A DNA stretch of 38,087 nt from Bacillus sp. MM2020_1 (lineage in GTDB: Bacteria; Bacillota; Bacilli; Bacillales; Cytobacillaceae), in NCBI GenBank assembly GCA_011250595.1, contig JAANMP010000046.1:1-38087 (forward strand). The letters run 5' to 3'. Below the pieces are notes generated by a model. It was not told where the DNA came from, ran no database searches, and saw nothing but the letters and a program-made list of their open reading frames with translations. The translations under genes and the position numbers were made by a program. Shown piece after piece: positions 15,322-23,507 of the stretch. Each line of letters starts with the position of its first letter. The stretch's first letter is position 1.

Positions 15322-16782
15322 TTGATTAATAGACTTAACTATTACATTCTGATCTTCGTTACGGTGCTCACAGCATCTGTTCCTTCTATAAAAGCAACTG
15401 CTATGGAAAATATGGCTCAGCAGATAAATCAGCTAATAAATAACGAACCTGCGTTAAAAGGAGCTATTGCAGGCATAAGCATCCGTTCCGCTTCAGATGG
15501 AAAAATCATCTATGCCCACCAAGGTGATGTCCGCTTAAGACCTGCTTCCAATATGAAACTATTAACAGCGGCAGCCGCCCTTACTATCCTCGGAGAAGAC
15601 CACACCTTCACGACGGAGATCCATACGGATGGCTTACTGAAAAAGAAAACCCTCCATGGGAATCTGTATTTAGTAGGGAAGGGTGACCCAACTATACTGA
15701 AATCTGATTTTGATAAAATGGCTGAGGACATTCAAAAGCGAGGCATCAAAAAAATTAAGGGAAACCTTATCGGTGATGATTCCTGGTATGATAATGTCCG
15801 TTATTCACTCGACCTCCCTTGGAGTGACGAAACAACTCATTACGGCGCACAGATTTCCGCACTCACCGCCTCACCGACCAGAGCCTATGATGCAGGATCG
15901 ATCAAGGTCCTCGTGCAGCCTGGAACAAGAAAAGGCGACAAACCGATCGTGAAAATAACCCCGAAGACGAATTATCTAAAAATAATCAACGATGCTATAA
16001 CTGTTCTTGAGGATGGGAAAAAGGATATCACCATTGAGCGGGAACACGCGAGGAACATCATAACAATCGGAGGAACCATCCCAATAAAGGCAAAAACGGA
16101 AAAAGAATGGATTGGAGTCTGGGACCCCACTCGATATGCCTTGTCTCTTTTGAAACAATCCTTAACAGAGCACGGGATAAAGGTGACCGGAAAACTAAAA
16201 ACAGGATTGGTGCCTGACACCGCAAGAATTTTATCGACCCATCAATCGATGCCGTTATCTGAGCTGCTAGTTCCATTTATGAAACTAAGCAATAACGTCC
16301 ATGCTGAAATATTAATTAAGGAAATAGGTCGAGTCGAGAAAGGGGAAGGAAGCTGGGAAAAGGGACTAAGTGTTTTAAATGCCAAGATTACAAAATTCGG
16401 CGTTAACCCCAAAACATTGGTGCTTAGGGATGGTTCAGGCGTCTCCCATGTCGACCTGATACCGGCCAACCAGCTGACACAGCTGTTATTTGCTGTACAA
16501 AAGGAAAAGTGGTTTCCGAGCTATTATCACTCATTACCTGTCTCTGGTGAAAGTGAAAAGATGGTCGGTGGAACTTTAAGAAATCGGATGAAGGATCCTT
16601 CGGTTCGAGGAAAAGTTTACGCAAAAACGGGGACTATTTCTACGGTTAGTTCAATATCAGGCTATGTAAAATCAAGAGGTGGACAAACCTTAATTTTTTC
16701 AATCCTACTAAATAACTTAGTGGATGATTCAAAAGGAAAAATGATAGAGGACCAGCTGATTACTATTTTAGCCAATCAATAG
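15322..16782 (+). CDS. dacB: D-alanyl-D-alanine carboxypeptidase/endopeptidase, S13 family (PBP4 type)
   Basis: 486 aa. Penicillin-binding serine enzyme that trims D-Ala from, or cleaves cross-links in, peptidoglycan outside the membrane. The N-terminus (NRLNYYILIFVTVLTASVPS) is a signal peptide. The three active-site motifs are present: SxxK as SNMK (Ser76, Lys79), SxN as SNN (323-325) and KTG (435-437). Length fits B. subtilis PBP4a, which is called dacC there; dacB is the general S13 name. The start is TTG at 15322, since the signal peptide begins at once; AAGGAAAGGCTGG lies upstream with a longish spacing. The large insert between SxxK and SxN is typical of S13. Confidence 0.92.
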   Translation: MINRLNYYILIFVTVLTASVPSIKATAMENMAQQINQLINNEPALKGAIAGISIRSASDGKIIYAHQGDVRLRPASNMKLLTAAAALTILGEDHTFTTEIHTDGLLKKKTLHGNLYLVGKGDPTILKSDFDKMAEDIQKRGIKKIKGNLIGDDSWYDNVRYSLDLPWSDETTHYGAQISALTASPTRAYDAGSIKVLVQPGTRKGDKPIVKITPKTNYLKIINDAITVLEDGKKDITIEREHARNIITIGGTIPIKAKTEKEWIGVWDPTRYALSLLKQSLTEHGIKVTGKLKTGLVPDTARILSTHQSMPLSELLVPFMKLSNNVHAEILIKEIGRVEKGEGSWEKGLSVLNAKITKFGVNPKTLVLRDGSGVSHVDLIPANQLTQLLFAVQKEKWFPSYYHSLPVSGESEKMVGGTLRNRMKDPSVRGKVYAKTGTISTVSSISGYVKSRGGQTLIFSILLNNLVDDSKGKMIEDQLITILANQ

Positions 16783-16838
16783 GAACACCCATAAAGAGGG
16801 GATCGAACTAATTAAACACAATTGGGGAAATTAAATTC

Positions 16839-16876
16839 TTGAAAATTTAAAGTATTGATTTTACTATAAATATAGT
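16839..16876 (+). promoter_or_regulatory. Promoter with overlapping inverted repeat before the HEPN-CBS gene
   Basis: TTGAAA (16839-16844), 17 bp, TACTAT (16862-16867). The -10 overlaps ACTATA-AA-TATAGT (16863-16876), a perfect 6-bp inverted repeat that could be an operator. The start site would be near 16874, about 33 nt before the ATG. Confidence 0.5.
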
Positions 16877-16906
16877 GATAAAAGAGTTATACCATGGGAG
16901 AGACAA

Positions 16907-17641
16907 ATGAATATGAATATAAATAAAAAACAAGGACAGTTATTATCTGAACGGTTTGAGGTAGCTTTTAACCAAGTGCACGATGCATTAAGGGATATCG
17001 TCCAAATTAATGATGAAAGATTCGTCGTTCTCGTAAAGGTTGGGGCAAAAAAATATCAAATCATTGAAACGTATAAAAAGGACCTAGAGCAATATGCCAG
17101 GCTGCGAAATGCGATTGTGCATGAGAAAATGGAAATTGGCTTTTATATTGCTGAACCCAATGCGAAAGTTGTTTCTCATATTGAAAAAATTGCCAATGTG
17201 TTCAGTCGCCCTAATTATGCCCTGTCAATTGCCACGAAAAATGTGGTGTACTTTGATAACCGCGACAGTATTTTAAAGGTAACAGCAGCCATTAAAGAAC
17301 ACGGTTATTCAAAGTTTCCAATCTATAAAAACAAAAAGTGTGTCGGCCTACTCACATCCAGTTCGATTGTGAAATGGATGGCGCAGAATATGGAAAACAG
17401 TTCTGTGAATCTTTCCGATATCCATGTGTCAGATATCATGACCTACGAGAAGGAACATCCGATTGAAATCGTCGCTAAAGATATTAATATTTTTGAGGTG
17501 GAGAATATCTTTGAAAAAGCACATAAAAAGAAGCGGAAAATAGAAGGTGTCATTATTACCGAACATGGAAATGCAGACGAGGCGCCGCTGGGCATGATTA
17601 CTGCCTGGGACCTTATTCAGATTGACTACACGGTGGAGTAA
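16907..17641 (+). CDS. HEPN-like domain fused to a CBS pair
   Basis: 244 aa with GGGAGAG nine bases before the ATG. Residues 10-85 are helical and end in RLRNAIVHE: Arg67-Asn68...His72 fits the RNxxxH motif of HEPN domains, many of which are RNases or partners in toxin and defence systems. The preceding YKKDLEQYARLRNAIVH resembles Swt1-type HEPN. Residues 100-240 form two CBS motifs (KFPIYKNKKCVGLLTSSSIVKW; APLGMITAWDLIQ), which usually sense adenine nucleotides. The combination suggests a ligand-controlled RNase or scaffold, but activity is unproven and some HEPN proteins only bind. It has its own promoter and no antitoxin-like neighbour. Confidence 0.75.
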   Translation: MNMNINKKQGQLLSERFEVAFNQVHDALRDIVQINDERFVVLVKVGAKKYQIIETYKKDLEQYARLRNAIVHEKMEIGFYIAEPNAKVVSHIEKIANVFSRPNYALSIATKNVVYFDNRDSILKVTAAIKEHGYSKFPIYKNKKCVGLLTSSSIVKWMAQNMENSSVNLSDIHVSDIMTYEKEHPIEIVAKDINIFEVENIFEKAHKKKRKIEGVIITEHGNADEAPLGMITAWDLIQIDYTVE

Positions 17642-17705
17642 GTCATAACTTAAATAATAAGAAAAATTGTAGTTTTCCTAGACAACGACTTATTAAAATC
17701 GGAAA

Positions 17706-17758
17706 ATTTACATAAGTCTAACTTTTCCTTAACTAGTTCTCAATAATTCTCCTATAGA
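17706..17758 (+). promoter_or_regulatory. Pho-box-like direct repeats and -10 before phoX
   Basis: ATTTAC (17706), TCTAAC (17717), CTTAAC (17728) and CTCAAT (17739) start exactly 11 bp apart. B. subtilis PhoP boxes are TTAACA-like repeats with 11-bp periodicity just upstream of a -10. Here TATAGA (17753-17758) follows 8 bp after the last repeat and there is no -35, as in activated Pho promoters. The downstream gene is a phosphatase. Confidence 0.6.
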
Positions 17759-17801
17759 GTGAAAGAGTAAATAACGACATTAAATAGGAGTGAGAGATTA
17801 C

Positions 17802-19574
17802 ATGAAAAAGATTATGGTTCCAGTGCTAGCAGCTACATTTACCCTATCCTCATTACAGGCTGTTTTGGCTTCACCAAAAGATACGACCAAAATAAAATCA
17901 GTAGAATTTATTGGGATGGATGCACCAAAAACAGAACTGGAAAAAAATAACCTTATGTATTCGAAGGCATCTGCTAAAGTCACTTACATGGACGGTACCA
18001 AAAAAACACTTCCTCTTAATTACGAGACACTTTACAGACCTGGTGATGTCATTAATGGCAAAACTATTGGTGTGACAACCAATGCTTATGGAGAAATATT
18101 AAAAAAGTCAGACGGTACTCCATATGTCTCATCTGCACCTGACATGAATAGTCTTATGGAAGTTCCAGATCTTCCAGAGAATACTTACTATTTAATTAGT
18201 CACTACGAATCAATGCCGAAGAATGAAAACGGTGCAGACAACCCGGGAACGATGAGTTTAAGCACAGTAAAAATGGATCCGAAAACAGGTAAATTAACCG
18301 TCATCGATGCCAAACCAATTGACTTTTCTGCTGTTCATGGGATTTGGAAGCCATGCGCCGGGTTATTGACCCCATGGAACACCCACCTGGGTTCAGAAGA
18401 AACTGAACCGGATGCAAGAGCTCATGAAGCAAATCCTGCATCCTCATCCGTAACTAAATTTATGAAAAACTATTATAATAATCAAAGTTTAGTAGGAAAT
18501 CCTTATTATTATGGGCATGTACCAGAAGTAACGGTCAGTGCTGATGGATCAACAAGTGTAGTTAAACATTACAGCATGGGGCGGATGGCATTTGAAAGGG
18601 TTCAAGTAATGCCCGACAATAAAACCGTTATTTATGGTGTAGACAGTAATCCTGGTGGATTATTCATGTATGTAGCGGACAAAGAAAAAGACTTATCAGC
18701 GGGTACACTCTATGCGGCCAAATGGATTCAGACGGGAACAGATAATGGCGGTTCAGCCAATCTCGAGTGGATGAGGCTTGGACATGGGTCCGATGCTGAA
18801 ATTGAGAAATTGGCTAATACAACCACATTCAGCGATATTTTTGAAGTGACAGATGATGCCGTTAAAGGAAAGTCAGAAGGATATACACCAATTAGAACAG
18901 CCGCAAATGGTAAAAAAGTAGAATGGATTAAAGTGAAACCCGGAATGGAAACAGCTGCTGCGTTCTTGGAAACACATCGTTATGCAGCCTACCTAGGTGC
19001 TACCGTCGAATTCAATAAAATGGAAGGTCTTGATTTTAACGAAAAAGACAATAAGGCGTACTTAGCGATCTCCTACCAGGAAGCAACCATGTTGCCTGAG
19101 CAGGGTGTGCCTGCTGACCATATTCAATTGCCAAAAATTAGTGCTGGTGGAATTTATGAAGTGTCCTTCAAAGCCAATCGAAAAACGATTGATAATCAAA
19201 AAATAAACAGTCATTATATTCCTGTCAGTATGAACGGATTATTAATGGGTGAAGATTTGGCTGCTCCGGATGCGGATGGAAATAAAGCAAACGTTGATAA
19301 AATCGCCAATCCTGACAATGTTGTTTACTCACAGAGTATGAGAACGATGTTTATTGCGGAAGACTCCGGCTTACATGAGAACAATTTCACTTGGAGTTAT
19401 AATGTGGATACCAAGAAATTATCCCGTATCCTCTCAGTACCGGGTGGTGGTGAATCAACAGGATTACAGATGGTAGAAAATCTTGATGGTCATACATATC
19501 TTATGAACAGTTCGCAAAATCCCGGATATGTAGGCTACCTGGCAGGGCTTCCTAGCATGGGTAATGAAAAATAA
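17802..19574 (+). CDS. Secreted PhoX-family phosphatase (DUF839)
   Basis: 590 aa from ATG 17802; AGGAG lies 11 bases upstream, and the in-frame GTG at 17790 would fall inside that site. Residues 1-27 (MKKIMVPVLAATFTLSSLQA) form a signal peptide. PhoX-type marks include KPCAGLLTPWNTHLGSEE (Cys185, Glu199, Glu200), GRMAFERVQVMPDNKTVIYGVD, GGLFMYVADK and TVEFNKMEGLDFNEKDNKAYLA. PhoX enzymes are iron/calcium-dependent alkaline phosphatases secreted under phosphate starvation. The upstream Pho-box-like repeat agrees with that. Other DUF839 proteins are of unknown activity, so the substrate remains open. Confidence 0.87.
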   Translation: MKKIMVPVLAATFTLSSLQAVLASPKDTTKIKSVEFIGMDAPKTELEKNNLMYSKASAKVTYMDGTKKTLPLNYETLYRPGDVINGKTIGVTTNAYGEILKKSDGTPYVSSAPDMNSLMEVPDLPENTYYLISHYESMPKNENGADNPGTMSLSTVKMDPKTGKLTVIDAKPIDFSAVHGIWKPCAGLLTPWNTHLGSEETEPDARAHEANPASSSVTKFMKNYYNNQSLVGNPYYYGHVPEVTVSADGSTSVVKHYSMGRMAFERVQVMPDNKTVIYGVDSNPGGLFMYVADKEKDLSAGTLYAAKWIQTGTDNGGSANLEWMRLGHGSDAEIEKLANTTTFSDIFEVTDDAVKGKSEGYTPIRTAANGKKVEWIKVKPGMETAAAFLETHRYAAYLGATVEFNKMEGLDFNEKDNKAYLAISYQEATMLPEQGVPADHIQLPKISAGGIYEVSFKANRKTIDNQKINSHYIPVSMNGLLMGEDLAAPDADGNKANVDKIANPDNVVYSQSMRTMFIAEDSGLHENNFTWSYNVDTKKLSRILSVPGGGESTGLQMVENLDGHTYLMNSSQNPGYVGYLAGLPSMGNEK

Positions 19575-19603
19575 CAATTACCCCAAAGAAATATCTTAAA
19601 AAG

Positions 19604-19631
19604 AACGAGCACACCGATTGGTGTGCTCGTT
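19604..19631 (-). terminator. Terminator hairpin between convergent genes
   Basis: AACGAGCACACC-GATT-GGTGTGCTCGTT, a perfect 12-bp stem. The T-run is on the minus strand (CTTTTTAAG after the hairpin), so it mainly terminates the minus-strand gene; on the plus strand it could still stop or protect the phoX transcript. Confidence 0.85.
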
Positions 19632-19651
19632 GCTGTAATGGCTAATTTTGA

Positions 19652-20380
19652 TTAAAATTCAAATTCACTTAATTGGTCCATATGAGAGGCAATCATAGCG
19701 ATAATGGTGGTTGCTTCTTCTTTACTAAAAATGAAATGGGACTCATCCTTGATTAATTCATCGTCCGTAGTCCAAATTCGGTTGACCCGCTTGAGAACAC
19801 CGTCCCCAGTAGCTTGCACCAATCCAAATTGATAGGTTACTTCGACTTCGTCTTCATGTTTGAAGGCTGTTACCTCTGGAGTCGACCAATCCACATCAAT
19901 TTCCTCAAAGATGTCGTCACTATTAACTTGTGCTGCCTCGTAAAACTCTTCATCCTCTTCATCTTCCACATAAACAGTTTCGACCTCATCATCCTCTTCA
20001 TCAGAGACCTCAGTAGTCTGAAGATAGACGCCATCATCTGTATAGTGATCGTCGCCGTTCATGTAATCATGAAGGCTGGCGTGAACTTCCTCGATAATGT
20101 CTTCTATGTCTGAAAGGATGACCTTCGCAGTATGTCCGCTGTCAACATCGAAGGTATCGATGTAAAATTCCTCGTTTTGCGGATCAAAGAACAGCGAGCA
20201 GAAGTAATCTCGCTCTAATTCTTCGGTATCAACATCTGCGGTATCGACATAAAACTCGATCCTTGGATGTTTGGCGGCTCTTTCAACTGTCATTTGACCG
20301 ACCTGATCATATTCTTCACAAATAGACTCCAGGTGTTCTTGCAGTTCTCCACATACTCTGTCAAACCATTCTAACGACAT
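19652..20380 (-). CDS. Acidic protein of unknown function
   Basis: 242 aa from an ATG at 20380 (MSLEWFDRVCGELQEHLESI). An upstream ATG at 20392 (MGCL...) directly abuts the AAAGG site, and the longer reading frame back to 20452 has no ribosome binding site. The protein is strongly acidic, with a run of Asp/Glu in the middle (SDEEDDEVETVYVEDEEDEE) between two mixed alpha/beta segments, and ends MIASHMDQLSEFEF. No signal peptide, membrane segment or catalytic motif. I do not recognise the family. It is the only long minus-strand gene between the two halves of the window, and it is transcribed away from the AddB-like gene. Confidence 0.75.
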   Translation of the reverse strand: MSLEWFDRVCGELQEHLESICEEYDQVGQMTVERAAKHPRIEFYVDTADVDTEELERDYFCSLFFDPQNEEFYIDTFDVDSGHTAKVILSDIEDIIEEVHASLHDYMNGDDHYTDDGVYLQTTEVSDEEDDEVETVYVEDEEDEEFYEAAQVNSDDIFEEIDVDWSTPEVTAFKHEDEVEVTYQFGLVQATGDGVLKRVNRIWTTDDELIKDESHFIFSKEEATTIIAMIASHMDQLSEFEF

Positions 20381-20540
20381 CAAACATCCCATCCTTTCAA
20401 AGTTAATCGAGGTTATTATTACCAACTTAGAAAAAAATATGTTTTTTCTCATAACGTGGAAGGAATAACAAATAGGAAACTAGAACAGAGTGAATAGGTA
20501 ACCATATTTTATGATTCTATTTAAAGTTTGGAGGGATCCC

Positions 20541-23507
20541 ATGAAATCCTTAATATACGAACTAAATCAAATCTGCACTAATTTTCCCTTAAGAGAAAAA
20601 ATTGTGATTGTTGATTCTCATTCCATCGGGGAACAAATCAATGAAACTTTTGTTAAGGGAGGATATCAAGCCATTAATCTCAAGTATAAAACTTTGAATG
20701 ACCTGGCCCGAACAGTTGTTGACTTGAATTCAGATCAACCGCAAAATATCTTAGATCAGACAGTGGGTGTTCATTTTACCTACAATCTTCTTAAAGAGTT
20801 GAAAAACCAAGAGAAGCTTCGTTACTTTGCGGGAATGGAAATAACGCCTGCCTTTACTCATGCGATATATACAACCATTCAAACCTTACGATTAGCCGGC
20901 TATACAAAGGATACTTTGAAAAAGAATGCATTTATTAACCCGGACAAAGCGGAGGATATTTACGAGATTCTTGCTGAATATGAAAATACCTTAAATATTC
21001 ATCAATTTACCGACAAGGCCGGATTAATAAATAAGGCACTGGAAGCCACCCAAATCGAGGATAAGGGAGTTTTTATTTTACAATCCGGTCTAAACCTATC
21101 ACACCTGGAAGACCAATTCCTAAGAAAAATCATCCCTGAGTCCGTTTATAAACTGCCGCTTGCACCGGTATTGGGAATCAATCCTCCTGAACGGTCAGGC
21201 ATCAGTTCGGTTTCTTGGGGACAGCCGGCTCCGCTCAGTTATCTCTATCAACAGGATGAAGTAATCGGGGAGCCGAACTTGGAGCTTTTTACTGCGAAGA
21301 CAGAAGAAATGGAAGTTAAACAAATCTTAGAAAAAATCAAAGAGACCAATACATCATTAGATGAGAGTGTTGTTTACTATACAAACGCTGATGCCTACAT
21401 AACCGTGTTTTACCACCTGTCCCAAAAGTTAGATCTACCCATTACTTTTGGTGAAGGACTGCCTGTTTCATTTAGCCGCCCGGGACGTTTGGTTTCCGGA
21501 TTAATAAGTTGGATTCAGTCTAACTATAGTGTACAAACCTTTCTTGATTTGCTGAATGAAGGATTAATTGAATTTGCCGAAAGTGCTCCTTCTAAAGCCA
21601 AAATTTCACGATTGCTTCGGGATTTACAGATTGGCTGGTCACAAGAACGGTACCTAACGCATCTCGACCTTGAAATCGAACGTATAGGCGATAAACTTTT
21701 ACAAGCAGAAGAAACATCTATTTATGAAACCAGGTTAAAGGAAATTTCGTGGTTGAGGCAGTGGTATGCTGACCTTTATAAAAAGCTGCCTCCGTTAAAT
21801 CAAACCATGAATTATAAAAAAACATTAACCGGAATCACCTATCTTCTTAAAAATAACTGTAAAACAAGTTCATCTCTTGATGAAATGGCCAAGTCTGCCC
21901 TATTGGACGAAATCGAGAGAATTCTCCCTTATGCAGATGAATCGTTATCAAGCTACGATTTATTTGAAAAGGTAAAAGACCTTCTGTTAACTGTGCAAAT
22001 TAATCAATCTCGTCCAAGGCCAGGTCATCTCCATGTTTCAACTTATAAGAGTGGAACATACAATAGCCGACCAAATGTCTTTTTCGCTGGCCTTGATAAC
22101 AAGAAGTTTCCGGGTAATGCAAGCGAAGATCCGCTCTTGCTCGATACAGAGCGAATTCAGTTAGGGAACGGTTTGCCATTACTACGTGAAATGGGTCAAG
22201 AAAACTTGTATACAATGTTACAGGCTCTGGCAAATTCAACCGGTCATGTCAGGGTCAGTTACTGTAATTTTGATATGAATAATAATCGGGTGGTTAACCC
22301 AGCTTTTGTTGTTTTGCAATGCTACCGCTTAATCACCGGCAATAAAGATGCAGATTTTAAAGGATTAAAGTCACTGCCTTCAGCAATCATCGCCAATGAA
22401 ATTTTTGAAGATAAAGACTATTGGAATGAAAAATTAACCAATGATCGTGCGCAGCGGCTAAATGAAGGGATTTTAAACCATTTTAACAATATTAAACTGG
22501 GGATCACTGCGGAAACCGCACGAAATACTAGAAATTACACGGAATTTGATGGGCTGATTCAGATTGATGCCGAAGAGTATGATCCTCGCAGAAATCAGGA
22601 TAAACGTTTGAGTGCAGGTAAGCTTGAAACTCTCGCTAAGTGCCCGTATTCCTATTTTTTAAAAGAAATTCTAAAAGTTAGGCCCGTAGAGAATGTTTCG
22701 TACGATGCAAACAAATGGCTCGATGCCGCTACCCGGGGAAGCTTGCTTCACAGTATTTTTGAACAGTTTTACATAAGGTTAATACAAGATCATGCCAAGC
22801 CGTCCTATGCAAATCATTTGGAGCTCATTTTAGGAATGGCACAAGGTTTAATCGATGAGCAAAAAGAGGTTTTGCCGCCTCCAAATGAAAGAGTCTATCA
22901 ACGTGAGCGGACGGATATCTTAGCTTGCTGTGAGATTTTTCTAAAAGAAGAAGAGCTTTATAGCGAGAATTACCAACCGCTTCATTTCGAATATTCATTT
23001 GGGATTGGTGAAAAGGATCCAGCAATAATTACTCTTCCATCAGGAGATGTAAGAATTTCCGGGATCATTGACCGTGTCGATCAATCCAAGGACGGTAAAT
23101 ACCATATCATCGACTATAAAACAGGGAGCACGTACGGTTATTCTAAGAATGCAGCCTTTAAAGGCGGACGGCAGCTCCAGCACATGATTTACGCCATGGC
23201 CATCGAACAGCATTTGAATCTTGGCGAGGGCGCAGTCGAGGAGAGTTCGTATTATTTTCCGACCCAAAAAGGATTGGCGCAAAGGTTTACGAGGAAGCAG
23301 GATAGGATGCTCCGAACCAATGGCTTAGATATTTTAGAAAAACTAATAGATGCTGTGGAACATGGCCATTTCGAAATGACCGATGATGTGAATGATTGTA
23401 AATTTTGTGAATTTAAGCTCGTTTGCCGCCGCCATTATTATGATAAAGAAACCCTGGAAATGAAGCAGTCGAATCAAAAGCTAAAGGGGGTTAGAGCCTA
23501 TGACTAA
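20541..23507 (+). CDS. AddB-like PD-(D/E)XK nuclease with Fe-S cysteines
   Basis: 988 aa from ATG 20541, four bases after GGAGGG. The C-terminal third is a RecB-type nuclease: LETLAKCPYSYFLKEIL (Cys701), RISGIIDRVD (Asp844), HIIDYKTGS (Asp858, Lys860) and CKFCEFKLVC (Cys953, 956, 962). The one-plus-three cysteine pattern is that of the 4Fe-4S staple in AddB. Unlike AddB, the N-terminus (KIVIVDSHSIGEQ) has no Walker A, and the protein is about 180 residues shorter than B. subtilis AddB. It overlaps the next gene by 8 bp, so the two almost certainly form a complex acting on double-strand DNA ends. It may be a second AddAB-like machine. Confidence 0.85.
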   Translation: MKSLIYELNQICTNFPLREKIVIVDSHSIGEQINETFVKGGYQAINLKYKTLNDLARTVVDLNSDQPQNILDQTVGVHFTYNLLKELKNQEKLRYFAGMEITPAFTHAIYTTIQTLRLAGYTKDTLKKNAFINPDKAEDIYEILAEYENTLNIHQFTDKAGLINKALEATQIEDKGVFILQSGLNLSHLEDQFLRKIIPESVYKLPLAPVLGINPPERSGISSVSWGQPAPLSYLYQQDEVIGEPNLELFTAKTEEMEVKQILEKIKETNTSLDESVVYYTNADAYITVFYHLSQKLDLPITFGEGLPVSFSRPGRLVSGLISWIQSNYSVQTFLDLLNEGLIEFAESAPSKAKISRLLRDLQIGWSQERYLTHLDLEIERIGDKLLQAEETSIYETRLKEISWLRQWYADLYKKLPPLNQTMNYKKTLTGITYLLKNNCKTSSSLDEMAKSALLDEIERILPYADESLSSYDLFEKVKDLLLTVQINQSRPRPGHLHVSTYKSGTYNSRPNVFFAGLDNKKFPGNASEDPLLLDTERIQLGNGLPLLREMGQENLYTMLQALANSTGHVRVSYCNFDMNNNRVVNPAFVVLQCYRLITGNKDADFKGLKSLPSAIIANEIFEDKDYWNEKLTNDRAQRLNEGILNHFNNIKLGITAETARNTRNYTEFDGLIQIDAEEYDPRRNQDKRLSAGKLETLAKCPYSYFLKEILKVRPVENVSYDANKWLDAATRGSLLHSIFEQFYIRLIQDHAKPSYANHLELILGMAQGLIDEQKEVLPPPNERVYQRERTDILACCEIFLKEEELYSENYQPLHFEYSFGIGEKDPAIITLPSGDVRISGIIDRVDQSKDGKYHIIDYKTGSTYGYSKNAAFKGGRQLQHMIYAMAIEQHLNLGEGAVEESSYYFPTQKGLAQRFTRKQDRMLRTNGLDILEKLIDAVEHGHFEMTDDVNDCKFCEFKLVCRRHYYDKETLEMKQSNQKLKGVRAYD

